Positions 1-11,769 of a DNA stretch of 64,000 nucleotides are shown here, in pieces; within the stretch, counting starts at the first letter, position 1, and every line of letters begins with the position of its first letter. The DNA comes from Nageia nagi (lineage: Eukaryota > Pinophyta). The translations under genes were made by a program, and so were the position numbers. Below the pieces are notes generated by a model. It saw only the letters and a list, made by a program, of their open reading frames with translations. It did not search any database and was not told the origin of the DNA. The stretch covers positions 9,672,001-9,736,000 of the forward strand of contig JBITNC010000002.1 in the NCBI GenBank assembly GCA_050084985.1, written 5' to 3'.

Positions 1-19
1 AAGTTATAGGTTTTCCTCC

Positions 20-700
20 TCTGAGGTTGAATTCTTTGAATCAGAAGGAAGTTTATTGACTAGAGGGCTAGCAGGCTCCTTAGGTGGGGAGGGGCTTCTA
101 AGAGCTTCACAACTTGGTATGTCGATAGGATATAGGTCTAATAATGGGGGAATCAGCATTTATTGATATAAGGGTCTTATCTTTCTTACACCCACATTCA
201 CAAAATCTACTAAAATCTTGATAAGCCCTTGTTGAATCAAAATTGATCTCCTATTCTTCCTAATGCATGCATCTAAGGAGTGGAAAAGGAAATAAGGCAA
301 ATTGATTTTGGAACTACCCTTGAAGTGATTTAATAGCATAAAATGAACATCAAACAATTCAATGTATCTTCCCTCCATCATGAACAACTTCATAATTGCC
401 TTTGCCACCTCATTCCATGGGTAGGAAATGGAGGAAATATGATAAAAATACTTCCTTGTTTAATGAAGGGGGAACACTGGCCTATAGAATAATTGTATAT
501 CTAAGATTAGAGTCTTCATATCTCTTTTGTATTATCATCATGATTTTTCCATACCCATAGCTACCTCAATTAGTTTTGGGTTAATAGAAAAGTCCTTTCC
601 ATCCACCATAACTATATCATCATCCCAAGAATTAGCTACCTATCTGGATTAGCTTGGATTGAATCCATTCAAGGCATCCACCAAATCATCAACACCCCCA
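20..700 (-). pseudogene. Unidentified repeat-derived ORF remnant
   Basis: Read on the minus strand, this stretch gives a protein-like translation with a few stops. Its best part is an open run at 408-160 containing the phrases LLNHFKGSSKINLPYF and LIKILVDF. Downstream it becomes Pro/Ser/Glu-rich. The composition resembles accessory or gag-like ORFs of large plant retroelements more than a host enzyme, but I do not recognise the family. It lies beyond the 3' end of the neighbouring LINE on the same strand and may be a separate older element. No LTR, PBS or zinc knuckle is visible, and the window edge cuts it. Function unknown. Confidence 0.3.
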
Positions 701-1149
701 TTATAAAGAATTTTCCATAATTTTCAATCCCTTTTAAAATTTTCCCTCGTACGAGGTTCCAAGTGCTTCTGACCCATCATTCTTTTTGTATGCAACCAAT
801 TGAGAGTCTTGTTATCGATGATGCTATTAAGAAGGTGGTGAATAAGGTACCTAATAGACTATTTAATCCAACCCCTTCACCTACCTATTGAATCTATGGT
901 CCATCTCCTCTTAATTCATGGTAGCTATATGAGGGGAAAGAATATCCCATCCATATAGACTTCCCTCTAGTATCAGCTTCCATCTTGTATGTTAATCACA
1001 TGTGGAGCATTCATTCCTCCCCTCCCTACCATTATCTAGGTCCTGATATTCATGTTTACAATAGACCTTCCAATGTTCATCCACCATATACTGAATCTTG
1101 CATACTATCTTTTCCACAGACATTAATTCCTCTTAGAATATACATATGT

Positions 1150-1683
1150 TCCTTTCTTTCTAAATATCCTAGAGCATGTGGGCAAGTGTCATTTCCTATT
1201 TTCATTTCTCCTCAATTTTGGACACATTAGGGGGGCATTTTGAGATTGACTTTATTATATCCACCCCAAATTTGAATCTCTTATCCCTAAGGACTCCATT
1301 CTAGACATCATATGTGAAGGGGCAGAATTGGTAGAGGTGATCCATAGTTTCCTCCTCTTTGTAGCAAAGGAAGCATTTATTAATTAGCACTTGACCTCTC
1401 TTCCTCAGGTTTTTGATGGTGGAGATTCTTTTACTATAGAACAACCAAGGGAAGTGAGTAACCTTAGGGGTTACCCCCTTCACCAAACTTTATTGATTAG
1501 AAAATCATTAGGATGAGCATCTAATAGTGCTAGGTAACCAAATGTCATATAATATATACATCCTTTTCCAATTTTCCATCTTAGGATGTTTTTCCTATCG
1601 TATAGAGGTAAAGGTGCAACCATTAACAAATTGTTAACCACTTTCACAACTCTTACAAGGTTATAACTTGGAGGTTGAACCAT
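1150..1683 (-). pseudogene. LINE C-terminal zinc-binding domain (zf-RVT)
   Basis: Two consecutive minus-strand open runs (1,683-1,480 and 1,486-1,301) overlap slightly in different frames and read as a zf-RVT domain. The first has a WKIGKG...FGYLALL block. The second has FPWLFYSKRISTIKNLRKRG, then CFLCYKEEETMDHLYQFCPF, the Cys-x2-Cys...His...Cys signature of plant LINEs. A frameshift at about 1,480 separates them. Translation continues less clearly to about 1,150. Known members lie C-terminal to the RT on the same polypeptide, which matches the order here. Confidence 0.85.
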
Positions 1684-2349
1684 CCTCCATTGACATTATC
1701 TATTATTATATTCTAAATAGCATTGAGATTTCCATCCCATGTTGTCCCTTCCCTATATGGTGAGGTTTTTCATGTTTATGCTTTGTATAAGGGCCTTATA
1801 AATGATCCACTCATCTTTTTAGAACTCCACATCTCTGCCATTTCCAATACTCCATGTGATATTCTCTTTCAAAAAATACCTAGTTTTGAAGATATCTTTC
1901 TAGAAATATGATACCTACTTAATTTGATTTATTTTGATGAAATTTGAACCTTCCTAAAGCTATTTGTGTTGGTAAATATGCACCTATTTCCTATTCTAAT
2001 CAATGCTCATATTCCAAGCTAACTTTCCTTGTAGTACTCTATTAAAGTGTTGTAGGCTTCTAAAACCTAATCCACCTTGTGTTTTGGGTCTACACACTTT
2101 ATTCTAGCTAACTTGGGAAATTCTTCTCTTTTTCTTCATTCCTATATAGAAAATTTGTGTCCATATTTGGTCAATTTTCTCATAGATACTAATTGGGATT
2201 TTGAAGATAAAGGCACCGTAGACATACATGCTTTAGAGAATAGTTTTCACCAGCAAGCATTTTCTAGCTATTAACAAAATTTCCCCTTTCTCTCCTAGGA
2301 GCTTCTTTTGAAATATTTCAATGAGTGTTAGTTAGATATTCTTTCTTGA

Positions 2350-3400
2350 TGGACCAACAAGTAAAGTCATTCCCAAATAAGTCATTGGGAGGTTTTCTAT
2401 TTGGCATCTAAAAATATCCACAATCTTTCTCTATCAACTAATAAGGGTGTGGATGAAGAAGAGTTTGCTTTTATCAAAGTTTATCTTCTTCTATGAGGAT
2501 CCTTTATAGAGTTGTACAATTTTCAAATAATTTCTTACTTGTACCATAGATTCTTTTCCTATAATTAAAGTGTCATCCATAAATTGACTATGTGTGTTGA
2601 TAATATTTGCATTACCTAGTCTAAATCCTTATATTTTTTATATTGTTCTCCAAATTTCAATACTTCTCCCTAAAGCTTCAACAATTATGATGAATAAGTA
2701 TGGGGATATTGGGTGCCCCTCCTTGACCACCAATCAAAATGGAAGAAACCTATAGCTTCCACATTTATCAAAATTGAGAAGGTGGCCATGGAAATGCATT
2801 GATTTATCCATGCCCACCAAGTAGCTAAGAAGCTAATTTTTTCTCAAATCCTATCCAAGAAGGCCTAGTCGACTTTGTCATATGCTTTATACATATCTAG
2901 CTTCATAAGGAAGGTCACCTCATGTTTTGTTTGAGAGGAGTGAAGCACTTCATGCATTTCTATTATTCCAATAACAATCTATCTACCTTGGACAAATCCA
3001 CCTTATTCAGGTGAAATAAGGTAGGGGAGAACCATTTTTAGTATATTGGCCACTATTTTGGTTAAGATTTTATATACTGCATTACAAATGCTGATGAAAA
3101 AAAATTATTTGAAGTCCTTTGTATCTTCTACTTTGGGATTAAAGCCAAGAATGTGGTGTTCTAGGATTTTAATAACTATATAGAGGATTGGATCTCTTTG
3201 ATTACTTTTGAAACATCTTGACCCACTATGTGCTAGAATCTCTAAAAGAATTCATCCAAGAATCCATCTTGGCCTAGGTATTTATTGTATGACATTGTGA
3301 ATATTGTATATTTTATCTCCTCATCTGTAAAACGCATAGTAATTCTTCTATTTTGTTCCCCAGTCACCAATATTGGGATATGCTTGAATATTTCCTCCAT
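2350..3400 (-). pseudogene. LINE reverse transcriptase core, degenerate
   Basis: Frame-hopping minus-strand translation shows the RT landmarks in order. GGFVQGRQI and a KLDMYKAYDKV-like block lie near 3,000-2,860, followed by a degenerate stretch. The catalytic box appears as FMDD (2,583-2,572), inside SQFMDDTLIIGKES. FMDD stands for the usual FADD of plant L1 elements, so both metal-binding aspartates remain. Stops interrupt every block. This enzyme would copy LINE RNA at a nicked target site; here it is only a fossil. Confidence 0.8.
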
Positions 3401-3853
3401 CTAAGCTATATTAAGTTCCTCCTCTATGGAAAATAAATGATGAAAGAATCTTGCCCCTATTTCTTTGATTTCCCTAACATGCTATGCTAAATCTCCTTGG
3501 TCATTCTTTATCTCTATGATTTTGTTATGTTCTCTATTCTTGAAAGTTATCATTTTGAAGAATCTTTTATTTCTATCTCCTTCTTGCAACCATGATATTC
3601 TTGATTTTTGTCTCCACTTGGTTTCCTCCTAGGCCATCATGTTATGAATATCATAGAGAATAATCTTTTCCTCCTACTTAATCTTTGTGGAAAGCCTCGT
3701 AGTCTCCATTTCCTTCCCTATCTCTTGAGTCTTGTTTTGAGAGCCTCCTTTCTCTCCTCAACTACGCCAAACACTTTTTGGTTCCAAATTTTGATTTGTT
3801 ATTTTATGTTCTATAGTTTTTTAGCTACCCTATACATTTTCTTCCCATAGATA

Positions 3854-4310
3854 TGTTAGAATGTATAAATTCACTAATACTTAAGGGTATCATTTGATAC
3901 CTTAAGTATTTAAGTGAATATGATAATGTAATTTTTCCTACACTCCATGTCATGAGCATGCCCCTTAGGTAAAAAGATATGCATGTCATGCTTTTGTACA
4001 TTGGTTAAAAAGGTGATCCAAAGAAAGATTTTGGCCTATAAATAGAAGGCTCCCTCTTTGGATCACACACTAATTTGTGGAGTAAAGTTATGTTATAAGA
4101 TAATGTTTAGGAGATGAGAATAGGAGAATTGTAAGAGTTCATATTTGTGAAAGAAGTGAGATCTAGTTTGTGGATGTACTCCTAGTTAGAGGGACCACTT
4201 ACATATTATGTTATATTGTGAGATTGCTTTGTGAGTTAGTTAGATTTAAATTGTGAGCTTTCATGTGATATTGGGAGTTTAAAGTTGTTCATGTACTAGT
4301 TTAATTCTCA
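3854..4310 (+). repeat. Copia-1 5' LTR
   Basis: It begins TGTTAGAATGTATAAATTC and ends with ...AATTCTCA just before the primer site. It aligns throughout with 11,268-11,763; the right copy has about 39 extra bases near its start. A TATA box (TATAAATAG, 4,037-4,045) and a long hairpin (3,876-3,910) lie inside. The two LTRs differ at many positions, which indicates an old insertion. Confidence 0.9.
3876..3910. promoter_or_regulatory. Conserved LTR hairpin (Copia-1 5' LTR)
   Basis: AATACTTAAGGGTATCA pairs with TGATACCTTAAGTATT, leaving a two-base loop and one bulged G. It lies about 130 bp upstream of the TATA box. Equivalents lie at 11,329-11,363 and 61,642-61,680. Confidence 0.75.
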
Positions 4311-4314
4311 CATT

Positions 4315-4327
4315 TGGTATTAGATCT
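4315..4327 (+). other. Copia-1 primer binding site
   Basis: TGGTATTAGATCT lies a few bases after the 5' LTR. It is one or two changes from TGGTATCAGAGC, the site complementary to the 3' end of initiator methionine tRNA used by most plant Copia elements. It fixes the LTR end and the plus orientation. Confidence 0.75.
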
Positions 4328-7300
4328 AGATTAGGAAGCTCCTTTTCACATCCTTCGAAACTACTCATCTTAGAGTCTTCATCTTTCTTCATCCTTGTGA
4401 GGTAAAACCTTTTAAGGTATAACCTCTTACTTACTATCCTCCATTTTTTAATCACTACTTATTACTAAGACATTTAGTGATATGTGTTAGTTCAATTTAT
4501 TACAACATTGCTTGAAAATAGCAATATATGATGTAATTTTTTTTATACTAACAATTCTTTATGAAGTTGCATTTTTTTTTATATTGCTATAAAATGGAGG
4601 GTATAATCATATGTCAAAAGGTGGTTGTATTCTATAAAATACTTATTTATTCTATAAAATACAAATATATTGTTGTTATACCTTTATTTCATTTCATGAG
4701 TTACAATTTAAAAATAATTGACAATAATATATTGGTGAAGTACTTCTAGTTCAGATTGGTTGTATACACATTTGTAAATATTTTTTTCTTTACATTTATT
4801 TACTAAAGTATTTTTTTAATTGAACAATTTTTTTCTTGAATTTCTTTACCACAAATACTTCTAATCTAAAGGAAAAACTTATATAGAAAATATTTTGTAA
4901 GGTGGGAGGGGTCCTTTTTTCTAAATTGAAGGCAACACTTTAATGAAATTAACTAATTTTTTTTCAAATCTTTATTCCTCACTACCCTTTCCACTCTTTG
5001 CTTGGCTTATCTTTGGCAATGGATGTTGGTGTGTGGCTTGGTCTTGCCTCCTTTAGTCTTGACCACCTCCTCTTGGTGTGTGACCTAGTAGCCACCTCTA
5101 GTCCTGACCACCTCCTCCATCAGCATCCTCTGAGGCTACCTCCACCCTTGCTTTGTTCATAACTTAGCATACATGTCTATCAAGTGCTCACATAGATGCA
5201 CACCTCCCTTCCCTCATGTAGTTGGCACTATGTTTGGAAATGCAAGGTGTCAAACCCTTGTAGCCACTTTACAATCTACCTGGTGCCATCTATGTTCCCA
5301 TAGTCTGACTGATGAGTGGGGTTAATGCCCTCCCTACTACAACATTTCTACAACTCTCCTCCTATGTGTCCCTTGCTCTATTATGAACTTTGTAACCCCA
5401 TCTCCTTTATGCATTCCCTTCCCTCAACCCTCTCATCCATGCTCCTCCATGGTAGGAAACTCAACCAAATGGTGCATACATTACATCAGTAGGCTCACTA
5501 GCATTGCACATTTCAATATGGCCTCATTTGCACTAATGAGATTGTTCCACTCTATGAACGCAAGCCTCTCTAGTACTCCACCTCTCTCATCCTCCTTCCT
5601 TCATGCATAGTGTTTCTCTTTTTTTTTTTTAATCTCTCCCTCCTTCTTTCCTTAGAATAAAAATAGGAGGCCTTTTTTGTTATTTGTGCATTTAAGTTTT
5701 TTTTTTTTATTACTTGCAACTCCTTCATTTGCAACATTTTTGCCTCCATTAAATGCACCTACAAAGCAAAGTATTCCCCTTCTTGATAAAAAGGGGGGGA
5801 GGGGGCATCACTTTTCACCTAAATGCATATATTTTTTTCTTACTAACAAGTACTCCATTATTAATAGAATATGACTTACAATATTGTTTTGTTGTAATTG
5901 GAGTGCTTGGGGTAAAATTGCATAAATATATTTGACTTTTTCTCTCAAGTACTAGTAGGAGCATAATTGCCTGTTAAATTCTTACATGTTTAAATGGAGA
6001 AATCATTTTGAAGTAGAAATTTTTAAGGGTAATTTTTTAATGACTACAATTAAATTATTTAAGGCTTTTTTATAGTGCTTATTGTTGGCATTAATGATTG
6101 GCATTTTTTCTCTTTCCTTAGTTAAATTTCTAAGTAAAAATAGCATGTTATCTTTGGTATAAATTTTAAATAAAAGAGGGGGGAACTTGTATAATTTTTT
6201 TTACTAAAATGTTATCTATTGCATGTTAAATAAAATATTGCATGTCCATCTAGCTTCCTTTTTTATCTAATGCATGCTTAGTACTTAATTTTTTTAAGTT
6301 AAATGATGCATGCATCCTACTTAATTTTTGAAGATAAATAATGCATGCTTTCTTAAATTTTTTTAGCTAAGATGTTTGTTTATTACTTAAAATTAAGCTA
6401 TAATTATTAATGTAATGGACTTGTGTAAATTATGGAATGATGTCAAGATATCCTTTAGGGGTTGGTCAACAAAATCCATTGGACACCTAGTTTTCAAAAG
6501 TGCAAATGGATGAATTTTTTTATTATGCTATTTTACCTCATGTTTCGCATTTTTACTTTATTTACTTATGCAAAAATCATAAATATTGAATTTGAGCAAC
6601 CCCCTAAAATGAACACATCCACATGTACATTCTACAACATGACTTGTTTGGGGAGCCTTGAAGTGAGGATAGGTAGATTGGAGCCTTTAAGTTTGAAAAT
6701 CTAAATGGTGAAAAGTTTATACTTCTCAATTACCTTTAAATCTTTTATTGATCTAGACATAACTCTAATAAGTGGATAGGCATATGTGTAGTGATACCAC
6801 ATATCTACATATCCATTCAAAGCTTATTCTGATAATCTAAGAGAACAACTTAAAACCTAATCAAGATTAATAATTTATTTGATCCAATAAATATCATAAA
6901 CTTGGAATATCCTTATGAAAAAAGTATAATACTGACCAAGGTGAACTAGTTAAGGATTAGTGTACTTGGGCTCCTCGTGTGTGGGCATCCAAGTGAAGGC
7001 CTAATTTTAGACAAAAAAACAAGTCTTAATAATGTCACTCTACATCTATAGTTTTTGAGATGAAAAATGTATTTGGACACATGGATTATTATTTGAGTTG
7101 TAAAATATTTGCACTAATGAATCAAATCAAGCATATCTTAGTTAATTAAATGTAACATGTACTTAGTTAAAATTAAACATATAATGTTGTTTATTGAACC
7201 ACATGCTTATTATTTTTTCACACTCTTATGTAGCAAATGTAGACTCCTTGTTACCCAAACACATTCTTAATGATTCTAACTTTGAAATTTGAAAAACTCA
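4328..7300 (+). other. Copia-1 leader, 3 kb without a recognisable gene
   Basis: There is no convincing coding sequence between the primer site and gag. The stretch is AT-rich with many homopolymer runs, except for a C-rich, pyrimidine-biased block at about 4,980-5,610. Short open runs there have no family motif. Three kilobases is long for a Copia leader, so another insertion may be buried here, but no terminal repeats are visible. Confidence 0.5.
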
Positions 7301-8170
7301 AATGAGAGTTGAATGATAGGTACGAAAACTTTTCTAAATAGTGAATGAAAACCTTGTTGCTCATACAGATGAGAAGGCACTAGAGGCTTACAACATGAAA
7401 AATGAGTTGGAAACCTCCATAATATTTTGTGTAGTTTTAGATGATGTGCTCCCGATGATTTTCTCTTTAACTTTGATAAAAGAAGCTTGGGATAAGCTTA
7501 AGCAAATCTACCTCAGTTCAAAGTTTTCAAGAACATTTACCATTCTCCAAAAATTATTTCAATCTCATCAAAAGGAATATGAAAATGTGGCTATCTACTT
7601 AAACAAAATCATTGATCTAAGAATCCAACTTGTTATTTATAGGTGTAATTAGATTAATGATGAGTTTATGGTCTTTATCATTTTTCAAAACTTTTCTTCA
7701 AAGTTTAGAAATTTTGTGATAGTTATGGAAACAAGGTTTGATGATGAAGAAGAATTCTACTCTCTTGAGAACCTTTCTAGGCTCCTTTTAAAGCATAAGA
7801 AAACTCTTAACAAAAAAATGTTGGTTTTTTCCTTAAAAGATAATATTATTGCTCTAAGAGCAACCAAAACTCCTTTCAAGAAGAAGTTCAATTATCATAA
7901 GAAATCTTATTCTTCTTCCTTCAAAAGGTTTGAGAAAAAAGGTAATGGAAATAATGGTAATAATAGAAATAACAACAATAATAGCAGAAATAATGACAAT
8001 AAGAACCACTTAAAATAAAAAGATGAAAAAGGCAAAATAAATAATCCATATCCTAAGAAAAAAATTGATGGTAATTATAACTATTGTAACATTCAAGGTC
8101 ACAAAGAAGTTGATTGCTATAAAAAGAAAAGAGAAAAAAAGAACAAAAGTAATAGAAATGTAAAGAATTT
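7300..8170 (+). pseudogene. Copia-1 gag (UBN2-type) with damaged zinc knuckle
   Basis: The open run 7,341-7,652 has the UBN2 gag pattern: A-x-x-AY-x-MKNELE, then IKEAWDKLKQIYLSSK, then a late conserved Tyr/Leu block. After a stop, the run 7,668-8,018 continues with LLKHKKTLNKKM and ends in an Asn/Lys-rich low-complexity tail. At 8,076-8,120 a zinc knuckle reads YNYCNIQGHKEVDC, where a CX2CX4HX4C motif is expected: the first Cys has become Tyr. Gag would coat the RNA genome. The protein is split by stops. Confidence 0.8.
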
Positions 8171-8244
8171 CAAAGAAAAGAAGAATATTCAAGCTAGTTT
8201 TGTTACAATGCTTTACTCCATGTCTTGTACTTTTTCATCTGATT

Positions 8245-8510
8245 AGATTGTTGACTCTAGTTACACTAATCACCTATGCTTTGAAAAGGAAAAGTTTAAA
8301 AACTTTTACAAGTATAAAAAAATTAGAGATTATGATAGGTGATAACTCTACCCTTGAAGTCTAAGGAATTGAAAGTGTGTTGATTCACATAAAGGTTCTT
8401 GATAATATGCTCTATGTTCTTAAGCTTAGGATGAACCTTATCTTCATGATCCAAGTTGCTAGAAAAAGGTATTTTTTTATGTTCAAATCTCAATCCTGGT
8501 GCATTAAGGA
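8245..8510 (+). pseudogene. Copia-1 protease remnant
   Basis: IVDSSYTNHLC at about 8,249-8,280 matches the Copia retropepsin active-site block IxDSGAxxHMC. The catalytic DSG is changed to DSS and stops follow. It sits between gag and the pre-integrase domain, as in intact Copia polyproteins. Confidence 0.65.
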
Positions 8511-8516
8511 CTTGCC

Positions 8517-9468
8517 ATGTTAGTTAAAGGATCAATAAAAAATGATCCCTACATTATGAATCAAGTTCCATCAAAGATGTATCTTGCAACAAGTGTGTGT
8601 TCTAGAGGTAATCTTTGGCATAAACATTTAGGGCACTTTAACCATAAGAGTATTCAAGTCATAAAAGATCAAGAACTTATAGAAGGTTTACCTTCAATTT
8701 CTTCTTTGATTGGTCTATGTGAGAAGTGTATTCTTGGTAAAATGCATAGAAAAAAGTTTAAAAACATAAGGCAACAAGAGCATCTCAACCTATTCAACTT
8801 ATGCATTTAGATTTGATGGATCTATTTCAAACTAAGTTGCTTGCATTCATTGATGACTTTATTAGAATGACCTTTGGGTATCTATTTGAGCATAAAGATC
8901 AAACTTTTGAGACTTTTAAGATTTTTAAGGCCTTAGTTGAAAATCAAACTAACCTTAAAATCAAGATATTGAGATTAGATAATGGGAAAAAATATAATAG
9001 CAATGAGTTTAATGTCTATTATGCTAAGTTTGGAATCAAAAGATAGTTTTTAATTCCATACACTCCTCAATAAAATGGTGTTGCTAAAAAAAGACATAGA
9101 TAATTATGGAGATGGCTAAATGCATGTTGGGTAATCTTCCTAGTTTCTTGTGGGGTGAAGCTATGAGCACTACTATTTACACCTTAAATAGGTGTCCCAC
9201 AAAAGCTATTCAAGATAAAACACCTTTTGAGGCATGGTTAGGAAGAAAACCTAATATTTCTCATCCTAAGGTATTTGGTTGTGAAGAATTCTTCTACATT
9301 ATTTTTAAGAAAAAGAAAAAGTTGGATAAAAGAGCTAAAAAATGGATCTTTATGGGTTATGATAGCCAATATAGAGGTTATAGGCTCTACTCTCCATCAT
9401 ACAAAGCAATGTTCATTCCAAAAGATATCAAGTTCAATGAAGTTACTAAAGAATTTGCTTCTAATTAG
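8517..9468 (+). pseudogene. Copia-1 pre-integrase and integrase, catalytic Glu lost
   Basis: 8,590-8,800 holds the GAG-pre-integrase zinc domain (LWHKHLGHFNHKSIQ, then CEKCILGKMHRKKF). A frameshift leads to the integrase core at 8,801-9,046. The first Asp lies in MHLDLMD and the second in LRLDNGKKYNSNEF. At 9,061-9,100 the PQQNGVAE-type block reads TPQ, stop, NGVAKKRHR, so the third acidic residue (Glu) is Lys. The C-terminal part is open at 9,106-9,468 (TPFEAWLGRKPNISHPKVFG, then WIFMGYDSQYRGYRLYSP). Such an enzyme could not catalyse strand transfer. Confidence 0.85.
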
Positions 9469-9589
9469 GATGTTGATGATCTAGATGACTCTTTAGTTAC
9501 ACTTAACTAGTTAGATATTGATGTAGATAAGTGATATCAAGACCAAAATTCTTCAACTCAAAGGGTAACAAGGAGCATGACCTTGAACA

Positions 9590-10370
9590 AATCCTTATTT
9601 TCTAAGATTAACAACAAGTATGAGCCCTCAACCTTCAAAGATGCTTCTAAGCATGAGTACTAATTGGAAGCCATGAAAGTGGAGTATGAAATGCTTATGA
9701 AAAATGAAACTTGGGATTTGTTTCCTTATCCTAATGAGAAGAATGTGATTGGAAATAAATGTATTTATAAGGTCAAGTTTAATTCTATTAGGCATATTGA
9801 CTATTTCTCTCCTAGAATCACTATTTCTCTAAGCTCACTATTTCTCTCCTAGAATCACTATTTCTCTGAGCTCAAACTCTTACTTGGTTGATACTATAGC
9901 TTATAGGTAATTAATTGGTAGTCTTCTACATTTGACTATATATAGATTAGATATTACCTTTGTAGTGAATCTAATGACACGATTCATGCAAAAACTTTAT
10001 GTTGAACACCTCAATGTTGTTAAGCAAATTTTGAGATATGTTGCATGGACTAAAGATTTTACTCTCAAGTGTTTAATGTTGCCCTCATTTGTTCTCCTTG
10101 GATTCTCAAGTTTTGACTATGAAAGAGATATAAATGATAGAAAATCAGCCTCTACATATCTATTTAGCATTGGTTTAGGTGCTATCTCTTGGGATTTCAA
10201 GAAGCAACCCATTATTTATCTTTCCATCATAGAAGTTAAATACCATTCCATGTCTATTGTAGCCCAAGAAGTTATTTGGCTAAGGCATAGTTTGAAAGAA
10301 ATTGGATATGAACAAGCTAGCTCATCTTTGATTTCTTTAGATAATTGGTACTATTTCCTTTGGTAAGTAT
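9590..10370 (+). pseudogene. Copia-1 RT/RNase H with the catalytic RT deleted
   Basis: The start of the RVT_2 domain is clear at 9,664-9,780 (ETWDLFPYPNEKNVIGNK, IYKVKFNS). The text then jumps, after a 37-bp tandem duplication (9,801-9,874), to the end of RT: LIGSLLHLTIYRLDITFVVN and on to RNase H, with GYEQ at 9,932-10,366. The RNase H-like block has SAS-TY-LFS-IGLGAISW and a late IEVKYHSM. Roughly 200 codons, including the YVDD box, are missing. Confidence 0.85.
9801..9874 (+). repeat. 37-bp tandem duplication at an RT deletion breakpoint
   Basis: Two adjacent 37-base copies begin with CTATTTCTCTCCTAGAATCA (9,801-9,837 and 9,838-9,874). They differ by one base near the end (aagctca versus gagctca). 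Each copy also contains an internal partial repeat of CTATTTCTCT. They sit exactly where the RT domain is lost, consistent with slippage or break repair. Confidence 0.85.
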
Positions 10371-11267
10371 CTTATGCTCCTTCAAAGAATAAAACATATG
10401 AAAATCCATATCCATTTTATTAGAGAGAAGGTTTTTGATAGCATCATACACCTATAGAATTGTCCATCCACTTTAAACTCCACTAATTTATCCACCAAGC
10501 CCCTCCTAGATGCTTAATTATGTAAGCTTAAGAAAGTTATCATATTGGTGAAGTTGCCCTCAAGTAGGAGTGAAGTTTGAATTCTTATGTTCAATTCATG
10601 TTTGTGATGATAACTTCACTTCTAAGAAGATTTTGTATTGTATAGTGTTGATTTTGTTGTACACCTTTATGGTAAGTTCACTCTACATGAGGAACTTATT
10701 GTACAACTTTTTTAAAGTAAAAAGATTATCAAATCTAAAACTATTCAACTATCCATGTGTGAAGAAATCTTATGTGTCTTTTGACATTATTCAGTGTGAG
10801 GAACTCGTATGTGCATGCTCTATTTTGTAATGATAATCAACATATATTTTATATACAACAAGTGACTAAGTTTTGGCTTGGCATAATCGTGATGACTTAT
10901 AGTGCATCATTTATTAGTTAATGATGGTATTTGTTTGATTCATATATCCTTGTTAATACAAATATGTTGCATCTAACTAATCCTATTAGTTGAGTTGCTT
11001 ATGACTTACAGGTTACTTACTTCAGGTATGTAGGCTCTTAGAGACTCTTCATGACTTCCAATTGGATGACTACTTTATGTACATTGAAATTGATTATGGT
11101 TAATAATTGTATTTGGTAAAGTAGTGAGTCTGAAATTAGATCTTTCTTACTTCATAAATATGTAAAAATTTCTCATCTTTAGTTGTATCTATTTTGAAGA
11201 GAACTCTCTTACTTTCTCTCCTTCTTCTCTTTTATTTGCTTTATCCTAATATTGCATTAAGGGGGAG
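10371..11267 (+). other. Copia-1 3' untranslated stretch
   Basis: AT-rich sequence between the RNase H remnant and the polypurine tract. I see no domain, repeat or RNA gene in it. Confidence 0.5.
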
Positions 11268-11763
11268 TGTTGGAATGTATAATGCATTATTGTAAAGGTT
11301 ATGTAATAATCTTTTATGTAAATTTACTAATACTTAAAGGTATCATTTGATATCTTAAGTATTTAAGTGAATATTATAATGTAACTTATCATACACTCCA
11401 TGTCATGAGCGTGCCCCTTGAGTAAAAGTATGTGCATGTCATGCTTTTATTTATTAGGTAAAAGGGTGATCTAAAGAGGGATTTTGGCCTATAAATAGAA
11501 GGCCTCCTCTTTGGATCAGACACTAATTTGTGGACTAAAGTTATGCTAGAGGATAATGTTTAGAAGATGAAAATAAGAGAATTGTAAGAGTTCATATTTG
11601 TGAAAGAAGTGAGATCTAGTTAGTGGATGTACTCTTAGTTGGAGGAATCACTTACATCTTGTGTTATGTTGTGAGATTGCTTTGTGAGTTAGTTAGATGT
11701 AAATTTTGAGCTTTCATATGATCTTGGAAGTTTAGATTTATTCATGTACTAGTTCAATTCTCT
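11268..11763 (+). repeat. Copia-1 3' LTR
   Basis: It begins TGTTGGAATGTATAATGC directly after the purine run GGGGGAG (11,261-11,267), the expected polypurine tract. It carries a TATA box at 11,490-11,498 and the same hairpin at 11,329-11,363. Its end, ...AATTCTCT, has probably lost the canonical CA. LINE endonuclease sequence resumes immediately after it. Confidence 0.9.
11329..11363. promoter_or_regulatory. Conserved LTR hairpin (Copia-1 3' LTR)
   Basis: Same position and size as the hairpin at 3,876. Arms read AATACTTAAAGGTATCA and TGATATCTTAAGTATT and remain mostly paired. Confidence 0.7.
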
Positions 11764-11769
11764 CCATAT

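Larger units (their letters stand above)
1000..3849 (-). mobile_element. LINE (L1-type) 3' half: reverse transcriptase and zf-RVT
   Basis: This is the 3' half of a non-LTR retrotransposon read right to left. The order is linker (about 3,850-3,500), reverse transcriptase core (about 3,400-2,350) and C-terminal zinc-binding domain (1,683-1,150). The other half, with ORF1 and endonuclease, lies at 11,769-13,970. Frame and family motifs carry on across a Copia insertion: WWNMHIW on the right of the insertion is followed by KKMYRVAKKL on the left. Numerous stops and frameshifts show it is dead. I could not define the 3' poly(A) tail or target duplication. Its 3' end is placed near 1,000, where LINE-like reading fades. 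Confidence 0.85.
3854..11763 (+). mobile_element. Ty1/Copia retrotransposon (copy 1) nested in the LINE
   Basis: Two direct LTRs (3,854-4,310 and 11,268-11,763) flank a tRNA-Met-like primer site, a long leader, then gag, protease, integrase, RT and RNase H remnants in Copia order, and a purine tract just before the right LTR. The element lies inside a LINE: LINE coding text ends at its left edge and resumes at its right edge. CCATA occurs at 3,845-3,849 and at 11,764-11,768 and may be the target duplication, although the left copy sits 4 bp from the LTR's TG. All coding domains are broken, most of the RT is deleted, and protease and integrase key residues are changed. Confidence 0.9.

Noticed and set aside
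5383-5758. C-rich open frames in the Copia-1 leader as a captured gene
   Set aside because: No motif was recognised and the frames are short. Composition alone is not enough.
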